Below are positions 9,020-17,380 of a stretch of DNA of 64,000 nucleotides, piece by piece. Position 1 is the first letter of the stretch, and the number at the start of each line of letters is the position of its first letter. The notes under the pieces are model-generated. The model did no database searches. It was not told the origin of the DNA and was given only the letters and a program-made list of their open reading frames with translations. A program made the translations under genes and the position numbers. This DNA comes from Nocardia salmonicida NBRC 13393 (GTDB lineage Bacteria; Actinomycetota; Actinomycetes; Mycobacteriales; Mycobacteriaceae): the NCBI RefSeq assembly GCF_001613085.1, contig NZ_BDBR01000031.1, forward strand, positions 1 to 64,000, read 5' to 3'.

Positions 9020-11443
9020 TCACGCCCCCTGCGCGCCCACCGGAGGAAAGAGCTTGCCCGCGCCGCCGGAGCGCCGGGCCTGCACCCACCATGCCAGCTC
9101 GACCAGCACGATGCCGATCGCACCGCACACCACCGCGGCCAGCGTCAGCCGCGGATTGGACGGGTCGAGTTTGAAGAACTCGCGGGTGAACGGGATGGTG
9201 AACAGCGCGACGTAGGCGAGTACGGAGACCGCGATCAGCACGACCTTCCACCACACATACGGCCGCGCCACCAGCACGAGCACCCACACCGCGATCATGA
9301 TCAGCGTGATCAGCGCGGTGGTGCCCGCCTGCACCTTCTGCGTCTCCGAGGCTTCCGGTCCGGCGTAGGCGATGAGGTAGGACACGAACGTCGCGACGCC
9401 GATCACCACGCCCGACGGCACGGCCAGGCGCATCACCCGACCGACGAAGCCGGTGCGGGCGCGCTCGTTGTTGGGCGCCAGCGAGAGCACGAACGCCGGG
9501 ATGCCGATGGTGAACCAGGCCGCGATGGTGACGTGGCGCGGCAGGAACGGATACCCGATGGGGTCGTAGCCGAAGATCTGCGAACCGACGCCCGCGATGC
9601 CGACGAGGAAGGCCAGCAGCACCGAGTACACGGTCTTGGTGAGGAACAGGTTCGAGACGCGCTCGATATTGCCGATCACCCGGCGGCCCTCCCCCACTAC
9701 GTACGGCAGGGTCGCGAACTTGTTGTCCAGCAACACGATCTGCGCCACCGCGCGCGTGGCCGGGCTACCCGCGCCCATCGCGACGCCGATATCGGCATCC
9801 TTGAGCGCCAGCACGTCGTTGACGCCGTCACCGGTCATGGCGACGGTGTGCCCACGCGACTGCAAGGCGCCGACCATGGCGCGTTTCTGGTCGGGACGGA
9901 CCCGGCCGAAGGTGGTTTCGTGGTCGAGGATGTCGGCGAGCGCGGCCGGATCGTCGGGCAGGGTGCGCGCGTCGACGGCGTGGTCACCGCCGGGCAGGTC
10001 GAGCGAGGAGGCGACCGCGCCGACGGACACGGCGTTGTCGCCGGAGATCACCTTGATCGAGACCTGCTGGCTCGCAAAGTATTCCAGGGTCTCCTTGGCG
10101 TCCGGCCGCACCTTCTGCTCGAGCACCACCAGGGCGGCGGGCTCGACCCGGCCGGGCGCGTCGTCGGCGTCGACCGGGCGGTCGCTGCGTGCCAGCAGCA
10201 GCACACGCAGACCCGACGAGCCGAGCTCCTCGGCATGGGCCGCATCGGCGGAGCCGGAATCGAGCAGCACGTCGGCGGCGCCGAGCAGCCAATCCCCCTG
10301 GGCGCCATAGGAAATGCCGCTCCACTTCTTGGCCGAGGAGAACGGCGCGATGGCGGTCTGCGCCCAGCCGGGCGAGTCGGGCAGCGCCTCGGCGATGGCC
10401 TGCACGCTGGCATTGGGGCGCGGGTCGTCGCCGGCGAGTGCGGCCAGTGCGGTCTTCACCTGTGCCTCGTCGAACGCGCCGAGCGGTTCGACCTGAGCCA
10501 GTCGCATGCCGTTCTCGGTGAGGGTGCCGGTCTTGTCCGCGCACACCATGTCGACGCGGGCCAGGCCCTCGATCGCGGGCAGTTCCTGGACCAGGCACTT
10601 GCGTTTGCCCAGACGCACCACACCGACCGCGAAGGCGATCGAGGTCATCAGGACCAGGCCCTCGGGAACCATCGGCACCAGCGCGGCGACCATCCCGGTC
10701 ACGGCGGGTCGCCACGATTCCCCGCTGGAGACCAGCTGGTTGTAGATGCTGAGCAGACCGGCCGGAATGAGCAGGTAGGTGATGAATTTCAGGATTTTGT
10801 CGATACCCGAACGCAATTCGGAGTGCACCAGCGTGAACTTGCTGGCTTCCTCCGCCAATTGCGCGGCGTAGGCGTCCTTGCCGACCTTGGTCGCGCGGTA
10901 GGCGCCCGAACCCGACACCACGAAGCTGCCCGACATCACCGGCGCGCCGACGCCCTTGTGGATCGGGTCGGCCTCACCGGTCAGCAGCGACTCGTCGATC
11001 TCGAGCGCGGCGGCCTCTTCGACCTCGCCGTCGACCACGATCTGATCGCCGGGGCCGAGCTCGATCAGATCGTCCAGGACCACCTCGCCGGGCGCGACCT
11101 GCTGAGCGAGGCCGTCGCGGCGCACGGTCGGCTTGGCCTGGCTGACGATCGCCAGCTCGTCCAGGGTGCGCTTGGCCCTGACCTCCTGGATGATGCCGAC
11201 CGCGCTGTTGGCCACGATGAGCAGCCCGAACATGCCGTCGATGATCGAGCCCGTCGAGAGTACGAGCAGGAACAGCACACCGAGAATGGCATTGATACGG
11301 GTGAAGACATTCGCGCGAACGATCTCGGCGACCGAACGACTCGCCCTGGCCGGGACGTCGTTGGTGCGCCCGTCGCGGCGACGCTCATCGACCTGTGCTG
11401 CGGTGAGCCCGGCGGCCGCGGGTTCCTGCACGGATATGGACAT
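9020..11443 (-). CDS. ctpE: CtpE-like cation-transporting P-type ATPase
   Basis: An integral-membrane ion pump of 807 residues. The phosphorylation motif DKTGTLT is at about residue 303, the transmembrane stretch PEGLVLMTSIAF lies just before it, and the hinge TGDGVNDVLALKDADIGVAMG is near 537. It lacks heavy-metal CxxC domains at the N-terminus. Its size and the segment GLVLMTSIAFAVGVVRLGKR match mycobacterial CtpE, implicated in calcium uptake; the ion here is inferred. I start at ATG 11443 (MSISVQEPAAAG), since ATG 11470 would leave only seven bases to the divergent rarD start. Ten membrane segments are expected, the last six after residue 590. Confidence 0.85.
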   Translation of the reverse strand: MSISVQEPAAAGLTAAQVDERRRDGRTNDVPARASRSVAEIVRANVFTRINAILGVLFLLVLSTGSIIDGMFGLLIVANSAVGIIQEVRAKRTLDELAIVSQAKPTVRRDGLAQQVAPGEVVLDDLIELGPGDQIVVDGEVEEAAALEIDESLLTGEADPIHKGVGAPVMSGSFVVSGSGAYRATKVGKDAYAAQLAEEASKFTLVHSELRSGIDKILKFITYLLIPAGLLSIYNQLVSSGESWRPAVTGMVAALVPMVPEGLVLMTSIAFAVGVVRLGKRKCLVQELPAIEGLARVDMVCADKTGTLTENGMRLAQVEPLGAFDEAQVKTALAALAGDDPRPNASVQAIAEALPDSPGWAQTAIAPFSSAKKWSGISYGAQGDWLLGAADVLLDSGSADAAHAEELGSSGLRVLLLARSDRPVDADDAPGRVEPAALVVLEQKVRPDAKETLEYFASQQVSIKVISGDNAVSVGAVASSLDLPGGDHAVDARTLPDDPAALADILDHETTFGRVRPDQKRAMVGALQSRGHTVAMTGDGVNDVLALKDADIGVAMGAGSPATRAVAQIVLLDNKFATLPYVVGEGRRVIGNIERVSNLFLTKTVYSVLLAFLVGIAGVGSQIFGYDPIGYPFLPRHVTIAAWFTIGIPAFVLSLAPNNERARTGFVGRVMRLAVPSGVVIGVATFVSYLIAYAGPEASETQKVQAGTTALITLIMIAVWVLVLVARPYVWWKVVLIAVSVLAYVALFTIPFTREFFKLDPSNPRLTLAAVVCGAIGIVLVELAWWVQARRSGGAGKLFPPVGAQGA

Positions 11444-11477
11444 GCTCGCCAGATTAGCCGGTCGTAACATGGGATGA

Positions 11478-12395
11478 ATGCAGCGCAGCTCCTCCCCGCC
11501 CGGCGTGATTTTCGGTGCGGGGGCCTACCTCATCTGGGGTTCGTTCGCCGCCTTCTTCGGGCTGCTGTCGTTCGCCTCACCTGCCGAAGTGGTGGCGCAG
11601 CGGATCGTCTGGACGCTGGTCGTGGTGCTGCTCGTGCTCACGCTGACAGGGCGACTGGGGAACTTGCGCGGGATCGATGCCAGGACCTGGCGTCTGGCGG
11701 CCGCGGCGTCGGCGGCGTTGTCGCTGAACTGGGGCGTGTACGTCTTCGGCGTCACCACCGGGCACATCGTGGAATGCGCGCTCGGTTACTTCATCAATCC
11801 GCTGGTCACCGTCGCCATCGGCGTGTTGCTGTTCCGGGAACGACTCACCCGGGCGCAGTGGGTGGCGTTGGGGCTGGGCGCGCTGGCGGTGGTGGTGCTG
11901 ACCGTCGACTACGGCAGACCGCCGGTGATCGCGCTGATTCTGGCCTGCTCGTTCGCCACCTACGGGCTGGTGAAGAAGGTGATCCGGCTCGACGCGCTGC
12001 CCGGGATCGCGGCCGAGGGCATTGTCGCCGTTCCTTTCGCGCTGGCCTTTCTGATCGTCCTGATGGCCACCGGCCGCAGTGAGATGACCTCCAGCCCTGC
12101 TCATTTCGGTCTCATGCTGGCCACCGGGCCGGTCACGCTGCTACCGCTGCTACTGTTCGCCGTCGCGGCCAAGCGGGTCCCGCTCTCGACCATGGGCATC
12201 CTGCAATACCTCACCCCCGCCCTGCAGATGGCCTGGGGCGTGGCGGTCATGCACGAACCCATGCCCGCCTCCCGTTGGGCCGGATTCGCCTTGATCTGGA
12301 CGGCGCTGGCGGTGTTCACCACCGACGCCCTGCTGCGGGCGCGCCGCACCAGGCAGCTCTCGGTGACCGAGACGGCGGACGCGACCACGCACTAG
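11478..12395 (+). CDS. rarD: EamA-family transporter RarD
   Basis: A 305-residue drug/metabolite-superfamily exporter with about ten membrane helices and two EamA repeats. The RarD subgroup is visible in GAYLIWGSFAAFFGLL at the start, WGVYVFGVTTGHIVECALGY near residue 85, and GILQYLTPALQMAWGVAVMHEP near 240. RarD was named for chloramphenicol sensitivity in Pseudomonas; its natural substrate is not known. The ATG at 11478 sits 34 bases from the P-type ATPase start, so the two genes are divergent with overlapping promoter space. It is followed by a short direct repeat and then the ADP-ribosylglycohydrolase gene. Confidence 0.88.
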   Translation: MQRSSSPPGVIFGAGAYLIWGSFAAFFGLLSFASPAEVVAQRIVWTLVVVLLVLTLTGRLGNLRGIDARTWRLAAAASAALSLNWGVYVFGVTTGHIVECALGYFINPLVTVAIGVLLFRERLTRAQWVALGLGALAVVVLTVDYGRPPVIALILACSFATYGLVKKVIRLDALPGIAAEGIVAVPFALAFLIVLMATGRSEMTSSPAHFGLMLATGPVTLLPLLLFAVAAKRVPLSTMGILQYLTPALQMAWGVAVMHEPMPASRWAGFALIWTALAVFTTDALLRARRTRQLSVTETADATTH

Positions 12396-12397
12396 CC

Positions 12398-12440
12398 CGA
12401 TTCGGTGTCACACCGGAAGCTCGATTCGGTGTCACCCCGG
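12398..12440 (+). repeat. Two-copy 19-base direct repeat after rarD
   Basis: CGATTCGGTGTCACACCGG at 12398-12416 is repeated at 12422-12440 with one change. The period is 24 bases. It lies just after the rarD stop in non-coding DNA. It may be a remnant of local duplication or part of an operator for the next gene. No function can be assigned. Confidence 0.6.
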
Positions 12441-12527
12441 CGTGAATCGCCGGTGGATCACAAGCCGACCGGTAGGCTTGTCAAGCGGACAATCGGATAG
12501 CGGACACACCCGAGAGGGGTGGATTCT

Positions 12528-13448
12528 GTGCACGATGCGGGGTACTCGGATCGGGTCGCCGGCGTGCTGGTCGGTACCGCCGCCGGTGATGCGCTGGGGG
12601 CGGGCTACGAGTTCACTCATCCGGGGCCGGACACGGTGATCGACATGATCGGCGGCGGGGTATTCGACTGGGCGCCGGGCGAGTGGACCGACGATACGTC
12701 GATGGCCGTCGCCGTGGCGGTAGCCGCGTCCAGTGGGCCGGGAATCGATCTCGACGCGGTCGCGGCCGGGTTCGTCTCCTGGTACGACTCGAAGCCGCCG
12801 GACATCGGGAACCAGACGCGAAACGTGCTGTCCGCCAGGCCTTCCTCCGCGCTGGACATGCAGGCCGTGGCGATGTCGCTCACCGGCCGAACCGGCGGAA
12901 ACGGCTCGCTGATGCGGACCGCGCCGGTCGCGCTGGCCTATCTCGACGACGCCGCGGCATGCATCGCGGCAGCGGGCCGGGTCGGGTTGCTCACGCACCA
13001 CGACGAGAACGCCGTCGAGGCATGCAAGCTGTGGACCTACGCGATCCGGCACGCGGTGCTGAACGCCGATTTCGACGGAGTTCGCGAATATGTCAGCGGC
13101 TCACCACAATCCGCGTACTGGACCGACCGTCTCGACGAAGCGGAGAAGGGCACGCCCGCCGACTTCCCGAACAACGGCTGGGTCGTGCACGCCCTCCAGA
13201 CCGCGTGGTGGGCGATCACGAGCACCGACCAGTCGACGCCCGAACACCTTCCGCTCGCCTTGGAGATGTGTGTCCGCGCCGGAAACGACACCGACACCAC
13301 CGCGGCCATCGCGGGCGGCCTCCTCGGCGCCCGCTGGGGCGCCTCGGCCGTCCCCGCCCGCTGGCGCGGCCTCCTCCACGGGTACCCCGGCCTCACCGGC
13401 GCCGACCTTCCCGATCTGGCCCTGCGGATCGCCACCAACTCCCGCTGA
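12528..13448 (+). CDS. ADP-ribosylglycohydrolase family protein
   Basis: A 306-residue cytoplasmic enzyme of the DraG/ARH family, which removes ADP-ribose from proteins or nucleic acids with two magnesium ions. Conserved blocks are GTAAGDALGAGYEF near the start, the metal-binding WTDDTSMAVAVAVA near residue 60, GNGSLMRTAPVALAY near 125, and GNDTDTTAAIAGGLLGARWG near 260, where the NDTDTT acids complete the binuclear site. I chose GTG 12528 because GAGAGGG at 12512-12518 is correctly spaced; GTG 12519 is in frame but too close. No ADP-ribosyltransferase, nitrogenase control gene or toxin partner lies nearby, so the substrate is unknown. Confidence 0.88.
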   Translation: MHDAGYSDRVAGVLVGTAAGDALGAGYEFTHPGPDTVIDMIGGGVFDWAPGEWTDDTSMAVAVAVAASSGPGIDLDAVAAGFVSWYDSKPPDIGNQTRNVLSARPSSALDMQAVAMSLTGRTGGNGSLMRTAPVALAYLDDAAACIAAAGRVGLLTHHDENAVEACKLWTYAIRHAVLNADFDGVREYVSGSPQSAYWTDRLDEAEKGTPADFPNNGWVVHALQTAWWAITSTDQSTPEHLPLALEMCVRAGNDTDTTAAIAGGLLGARWGASAVPARWRGLLHGYPGLTGADLPDLALRIATNSR

Positions 13449-13478
13449 CGCGGGGCAGCCGATCACCACAGCCACCGC

Positions 13479-16400
13479 CTACCAGGCGGTGATGACCGGA
13501 CCGGGGGTCCAGGTGCCCCAACGGTTCTCGGAGTCGACGCTGACCTTCGCGGGGCCGGCGGTGGTGTCGAGGGGCAGGTACTGCTCGAGAGAGCCCCAGT
13601 CCCTGTCCCAGTCGTTGTTCAGGTACGTCGGCAGGGTACGGGCGGTGAACAGGAGCTGGGTCCAGCCGAGCGGGCCACCACCGTCGTGGCCCTGCCACAG
13701 GTTGGTGATGGTGGCGCCGTTGCGGTCGGGCAGGATGCGGTATTCGGGGAGTTCGGCGATGCCGTTGTAGGTGGGCATCTGGTTCTGGCACGGGAAGTGC
13801 AGTCCCACAGCCCAATCCAGCAGGACCGGGGCGGAGCGGCCGACGACCGCGCTGAGCGTGGTGGTCTGCGGCATGCGCGGCGGGGTGAGCGCCAGCCACT
13901 GGTCGGCGCCGAGATCCTTGTCGGCGGCGACCAGGCGGACGACGCTCGTGTCCGAGGGCAGCTGATCCATCGGGACCCGCAAGTTGCGCCACATCGGCGC
14001 GGGGCCGATATCGGTCGGCGCGATCTGGCCGGTCACGGTGACGGTGCCGTCGGCCGCGGCGGTGCCGTACTCGACGGCCAGTTCCTGGCCGGGGTGGACG
14101 ATGCCGTCGGCGTCGACCGAACGGATCCGGCCTGCCACCGACATCGCCAGCAGCGGGCCGCGCGGGCCGTCCGGCAGGCGGAACCAGCCCGTTGTCAGCG
14201 CGGCGGGTTCCTGGGCGCCGGAGCGGTAGCTACCGAGGACGGGGGTGGTCGCGGGGTCGAGACCGAACGGCAGCTGCAACGAGCCCTGCCGCGATTCCGA
14301 ACCCGCCGAGGTCGAGGCGTCCCGCAGCTTGTCGGGATCGTCGGACACCGAATTCGCTTGGCCGGTGGTCGATTCCACCTCGTCTGAGGTGAGCACCGGC
14401 GCGACGCCGTCGGCCCGGAAGCCGGTCGAGTCGGTGCCGTTCATCGTGGTGGTCAGGTCACCGGACAGCGGCGCGAGCATCGAGGCGTTCGGGTCGGTTT
14501 CGACGAGAACCTCGTCGGCCATCCCACACCCGCCGGCGAAGGCCGCGGAGAGGTTGGCGCCGGCGAGGGAGTACGCGGGGTACTGGGAGACGGTGGCCTT
14601 GGCGAAGGAGGCCACTTCGAACAGCACCATCATCGCGGCGGCGACAGCGAGGACGGGCGTCCCGGCGAACCGGCCCACCTCGGCCTTCGGGTTCGGATTC
14701 GGGTGGACGTGGAACCACGCCGCCACCGCGAGCGCCAGCAGGGTCAGGCCGACGAACACAGTCGAGACGCCGTAGCCTGCGACGGTCGGCGGCTTGTCCC
14801 ACCAGGGGATGCCCCACGAGGAGACGTACCAGTACCCGTTGGCACCGACCCAGGTCATGGCGAGGGTGAAGAAGAGGCCCGCGGCGAACAGCGCGCGATT
14901 GCGCAACGGCCGCAGCACGTCCGAACTCACCGCGACCGCCGTGACCGCGGCGACGCAGGTGGCCAGGCCCGCGAACACGCCGAACTGGTGGGTCCACTTC
15001 GTCGGCGAGAACATCATCAGCACCATGGCGGCGAGGGTGATGCCGAGCATGCGCCGGACCGGGCCGACCGCGGTGCCGGGGATGTGGCCGCCGCGCCGCA
15101 GCATGACCGCGGTGCAGACGATCAGGCCGATCAGCATCACGAAGACACCGAATCGCCTGGTCAGCCAGCCATCGGCGTTGAGCTGGAGCAGATACTGGTA
15201 GCGCAGGAATTCGAAGAACCAGGATTCCCCCGGCCCGATCACGCTGTGCACGGCGAACATCTCCCGCACACCGGCGAAGGTCCGGTCCGCGAAGACGACG
15301 GTGAGCACCACCGCGCCCGCGGCCAGGATCGGCAGCAACTGCGCCGCATAGCCCACCGACTTCGACCGGCGCACGATGATCGCGGTGACCACGCGTGCAC
15401 CGGCCACCAGCGCGCCGAGGCAGATCAGGCCAGAGGGTGCGCCCGTGAGGGTGAACGCGGCCACGATCACCGCGACGGCGAACGGCACGAGCCGCCGGGT
15501 CGCGATCGCTCGTTCGACCGAGACCCAGGTGACCAGAACGCCCAGCGCGACAACGAATTCCGCGCGCAGACCATTGTTGTAGGGCAGCCAGAAGGCGAGG
15601 AAGACAAAGGCCGCGGTCCAGGTGGCGACGCGTTCGCGGCGCACGGCCACGCCGAGGCGCGGCAGCACTTCGCGGCTGATCAGCCACCAGGTGAGCACGC
15701 CCGCGCCGAGAGCGGGCAGCCGAACCAGCGGGCTGACCGCGGAGATGTGGGTGAGCCAACCGATGATGTCGACGTAGGGGGTGTAGAACGGGCCCTCGTC
15801 GACACTGAACCAGCGGTAGTAGTTGGACATGTTGCCCGAACTGCGCGCACCCCTCGCCATGCCGAGGATGTAACCGTCGTCGGAGGTGTTGGCGCCGATG
15901 AAATGCCAGACGACCAGTACCGAGAACACCAGCCAGTCGACCGGGCGCAGCCGCCACCAGCGTTGCGGCAGGAATCGGCGCGCGGAGCGGCCGTCGAGGG
16001 CGTCGAGGCGGTGCAGGGCGAACAGGGACACGGCCGTTGCCAGCAGGCACAGCACGATCGCGGCCAGCTTGAGCCAGGTCGGGGACGACGTGTAGCGGGC
16101 GTCGACGTCGATACGCACCGCGAGGTCCGCGGGGGCGGCGCCGGTCAGCTCGCTGAACACGCCCACGACCTGCGGACGCAGATCGGCGGCCACGGCGGCG
16201 CCGTCACCGAGACCTGTTGTGGTGACCGTGGATTCCTGCGGAGTGATCGCGATAGTCAGCGCGCAGGATCGGTCCAGCACGTCGGCGAGCGGGGCCGTCC
16301 ACACCAGGGTCGAGCGGGAGACCACGTCTACGCGGCCGGGGCGTTCGGCGGTATCGGCGACCACCTTCACGACGAAGCCGTACTTCTCCATGTCGGCCGA

Positions 16401-16718
16401 CTGACGCGGCACGGTGGAGACAGCGACACCGCCGGTTCCGGCCAGCGAACTCAACGCGGCACACGGCACCGTCGCCGACAGCGCGGCGGGCGCGTAGGCG
16501 ACGAGCGGGGATTCGACCGCGGCGGGCGAGCCCTGCTGGGGCCACGACACCGTCGCGGCGTCGACCCGCACGGGCAGGAACGGGATCACCGCGGCACTGA
16601 GAATGCCGATCAGCCCCGCGACGATCGCGACGATGCGCGCCCACCCCGGGCGAGCACGTCGCGCGGGCCCCGAAACATCCTTGGGCGGATGCCCCTGCCG
16701 CACGATCGTCTCTACCAC
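13479..16718 (-). CDS. emb: Arabinosyltransferase of the EmbA/B/C family
   Basis: A 1079-residue GT-C glycosyltransferase that adds arabinose from decaprenyl-phosphoryl arabinose to arabinogalactan or lipoarabinomannan, outside the plasma membrane. It has one N-terminal helix, an external domain of about 170 residues, a multi-helix membrane region (roughly 210-690) and a C-terminal carbohydrate-binding domain. The catalytic acidic pair is in NTSDDGYILGMARG near residue 280; just after it GNMSNYYRWF keeps the methionine where ethambutol resistance changes occur in mycobacterial EmbB. GTG 16718 is preceded at eight bases by TACTAT, suggesting leaderless transcription; ATG 16760 is the longer alternative. 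Only one Emb is in this window. Confidence 0.88.
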   Translation of the reverse strand: MVETIVRQGHPPKDVSGPARRARPGWARIVAIVAGLIGILSAAVIPFLPVRVDAATVSWPQQGSPAAVESPLVAYAPAALSATVPCAALSSLAGTGGVAVSTVPRQSADMEKYGFVVKVVADTAERPGRVDVVSRSTLVWTAPLADVLDRSCALTIAITPQESTVTTTGLGDGAAVAADLRPQVVGVFSELTGAAPADLAVRIDVDARYTSSPTWLKLAAIVLCLLATAVSLFALHRLDALDGRSARRFLPQRWWRLRPVDWLVFSVLVVWHFIGANTSDDGYILGMARGARSSGNMSNYYRWFSVDEGPFYTPYVDIIGWLTHISAVSPLVRLPALGAGVLTWWLISREVLPRLGVAVRRERVATWTAAFVFLAFWLPYNNGLRAEFVVALGVLVTWVSVERAIATRRLVPFAVAVIVAAFTLTGAPSGLICLGALVAGARVVTAIIVRRSKSVGYAAQLLPILAAGAVVLTVVFADRTFAGVREMFAVHSVIGPGESWFFEFLRYQYLLQLNADGWLTRRFGVFVMLIGLIVCTAVMLRRGGHIPGTAVGPVRRMLGITLAAMVLMMFSPTKWTHQFGVFAGLATCVAAVTAVAVSSDVLRPLRNRALFAAGLFFTLAMTWVGANGYWYVSSWGIPWWDKPPTVAGYGVSTVFVGLTLLALAVAAWFHVHPNPNPKAEVGRFAGTPVLAVAAAMMVLFEVASFAKATVSQYPAYSLAGANLSAAFAGGCGMADEVLVETDPNASMLAPLSGDLTTTMNGTDSTGFRADGVAPVLTSDEVESTTGQANSVSDDPDKLRDASTSAGSESRQGSLQLPFGLDPATTPVLGSYRSGAQEPAALTTGWFRLPDGPRGPLLAMSVAGRIRSVDADGIVHPGQELAVEYGTAAADGTVTVTGQIAPTDIGPAPMWRNLRVPMDQLPSDTSVVRLVAADKDLGADQWLALTPPRMPQTTTLSAVVGRSAPVLLDWAVGLHFPCQNQMPTYNGIAELPEYRILPDRNGATITNLWQGHDGGGPLGWTQLLFTARTLPTYLNNDWDRDWGSLEQYLPLDTTAGPAKVSVDSENRWGTWTPGPVITAW

Positions 16719-16781
16719 GGGGCCCGATAGTAGCCGCGCCACCGACAGCAGGCGAAACACCGTCTCGACTCACACGTAAAA

Positions 16782-16809
16782 GCCCCGTTCGGAAACATCC
16801 GAACGGGGC
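16782..16809 (-). terminator. Intrinsic terminator after MTB12-like gene
   Basis: A perfect 12-base stem, GCCCCGTTCGGA at 16782-16793 with TCCGAACGGGGC at 16798-16809, and an AACA loop. Read on the minus strand it is followed by TTTT, so it should stop transcription from the lipoprotein gene 14 bases upstream and keep it out of emb. Confidence 0.88.
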
Positions 16810-16822
16810 CGAGCGCGGAAGA

Positions 16823-17320
16823 TCAGGGGCAGGCGACCGAGGTCTGACCCAGGTTGGTCATCATGCCGCAGGCCCACGACTTCTGGACCTTCCACTTGCC
16901 GTCCTCGGCCACGAACGGCACGTCGACGACATTGGTCTGACCGTTCACGGTGAAGTTGGCCTTGGCGTTGACGCTGTCACCGAAGGAGGTCACCTCGGTG
17001 ACCTGCACCTGAACACTGGCGTCCGAGGCAGCCTGGGCCAAGCGGTTCGGCAGCTCGGGATCGGCCTCGCCACCCTGGACGAAGTCCAGCTTCTGATCGT
17101 TGGGGACCGCCGGATCCAACGCGGTGGTGAGCTGCTCGTTGAGCTGCTCCACGGTCGGCACGGGGGGCAGGTTCGCTGCCGCCGAGGCCGAAGCCTTCGC
17201 GCTGCTGGTGACCTTGGCGGCGGGCTTGTCACCCTTGTCGTCGCTGCACGCGCTCAGGCCGAGGGCGGCGACCACGGCCAGTCCGGCGATCGCTACACGT
17301 CCGGTCGTACGAAGCTTCAA
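16823..17320 (-). CDS. Low-molecular-weight antigen MTB12-like lipoprotein
   Basis: A 165-residue exported lipoprotein with a lipobox LSAC at Cys25, a charged and Ala/Ser-rich linker to about residue 50, then a compact domain beginning PPVPTVEQLNEQLTTALDP and ending WKVQKSWACGMMTNLGQTSVACP. The domain, with its two C-terminal cysteines, is that of the mycobacterial MTB12/CFP-2 secreted antigen family, recalled from memory. Function of the family is unknown; it is immunogenic and cell-wall associated. The gene stands alone: upstream lies dinB on the same strand, 60 bases away, and downstream a strong terminator. Confidence 0.8.
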   Translation of the reverse strand: MKLRTTGRVAIAGLAVVAALGLSACSDDKGDKPAAKVTSSAKASASAAANLPPVPTVEQLNEQLTTALDPAVPNDQKLDFVQGGEADPELPNRLAQAASDASVQVQVTEVTSFGDSVNAKANFTVNGQTNVVDVPFVAEDGKWKVQKSWACGMMTNLGQTSVACP

Positions 17321-17380
17321 CTGCTCGTCCTTTGCGTTCGAGGTGGGAGTTGTTCCATCGCGGTAGCCGAGGCTACTCGC

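Noticed and set aside
8966..11467. 833-codon plus-strand frame over the P-type ATPase gene
   Set aside because: Antisense of a clear ATPase; text is His/Arg/Gly-rich without domains. High-GC shadow frame.
12398..12440. Direct repeat considered as start of a CRISPR or VNTR
   Set aside because: Only two copies with a 5-base gap; no further units or spacers.
13473..13491. Short hairpin CACCGCC/GGCGGTG at the convergent ends of the ADP-ribosylglycohydrolase and emb genes
   Set aside because: Only seven pairs, overlaps the emb stop and lacks a T-run; not called as a terminator.
14703..16730. 675-codon plus-strand frame over emb
   Set aside because: Antisense shadow, Gln/Arg/His-rich, no recognisable domain.
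16782..16809. Hairpin considered as an operator for emb
   Set aside because: Perfect stem plus T-run directly after the MTB12-like stop fits a terminator better.
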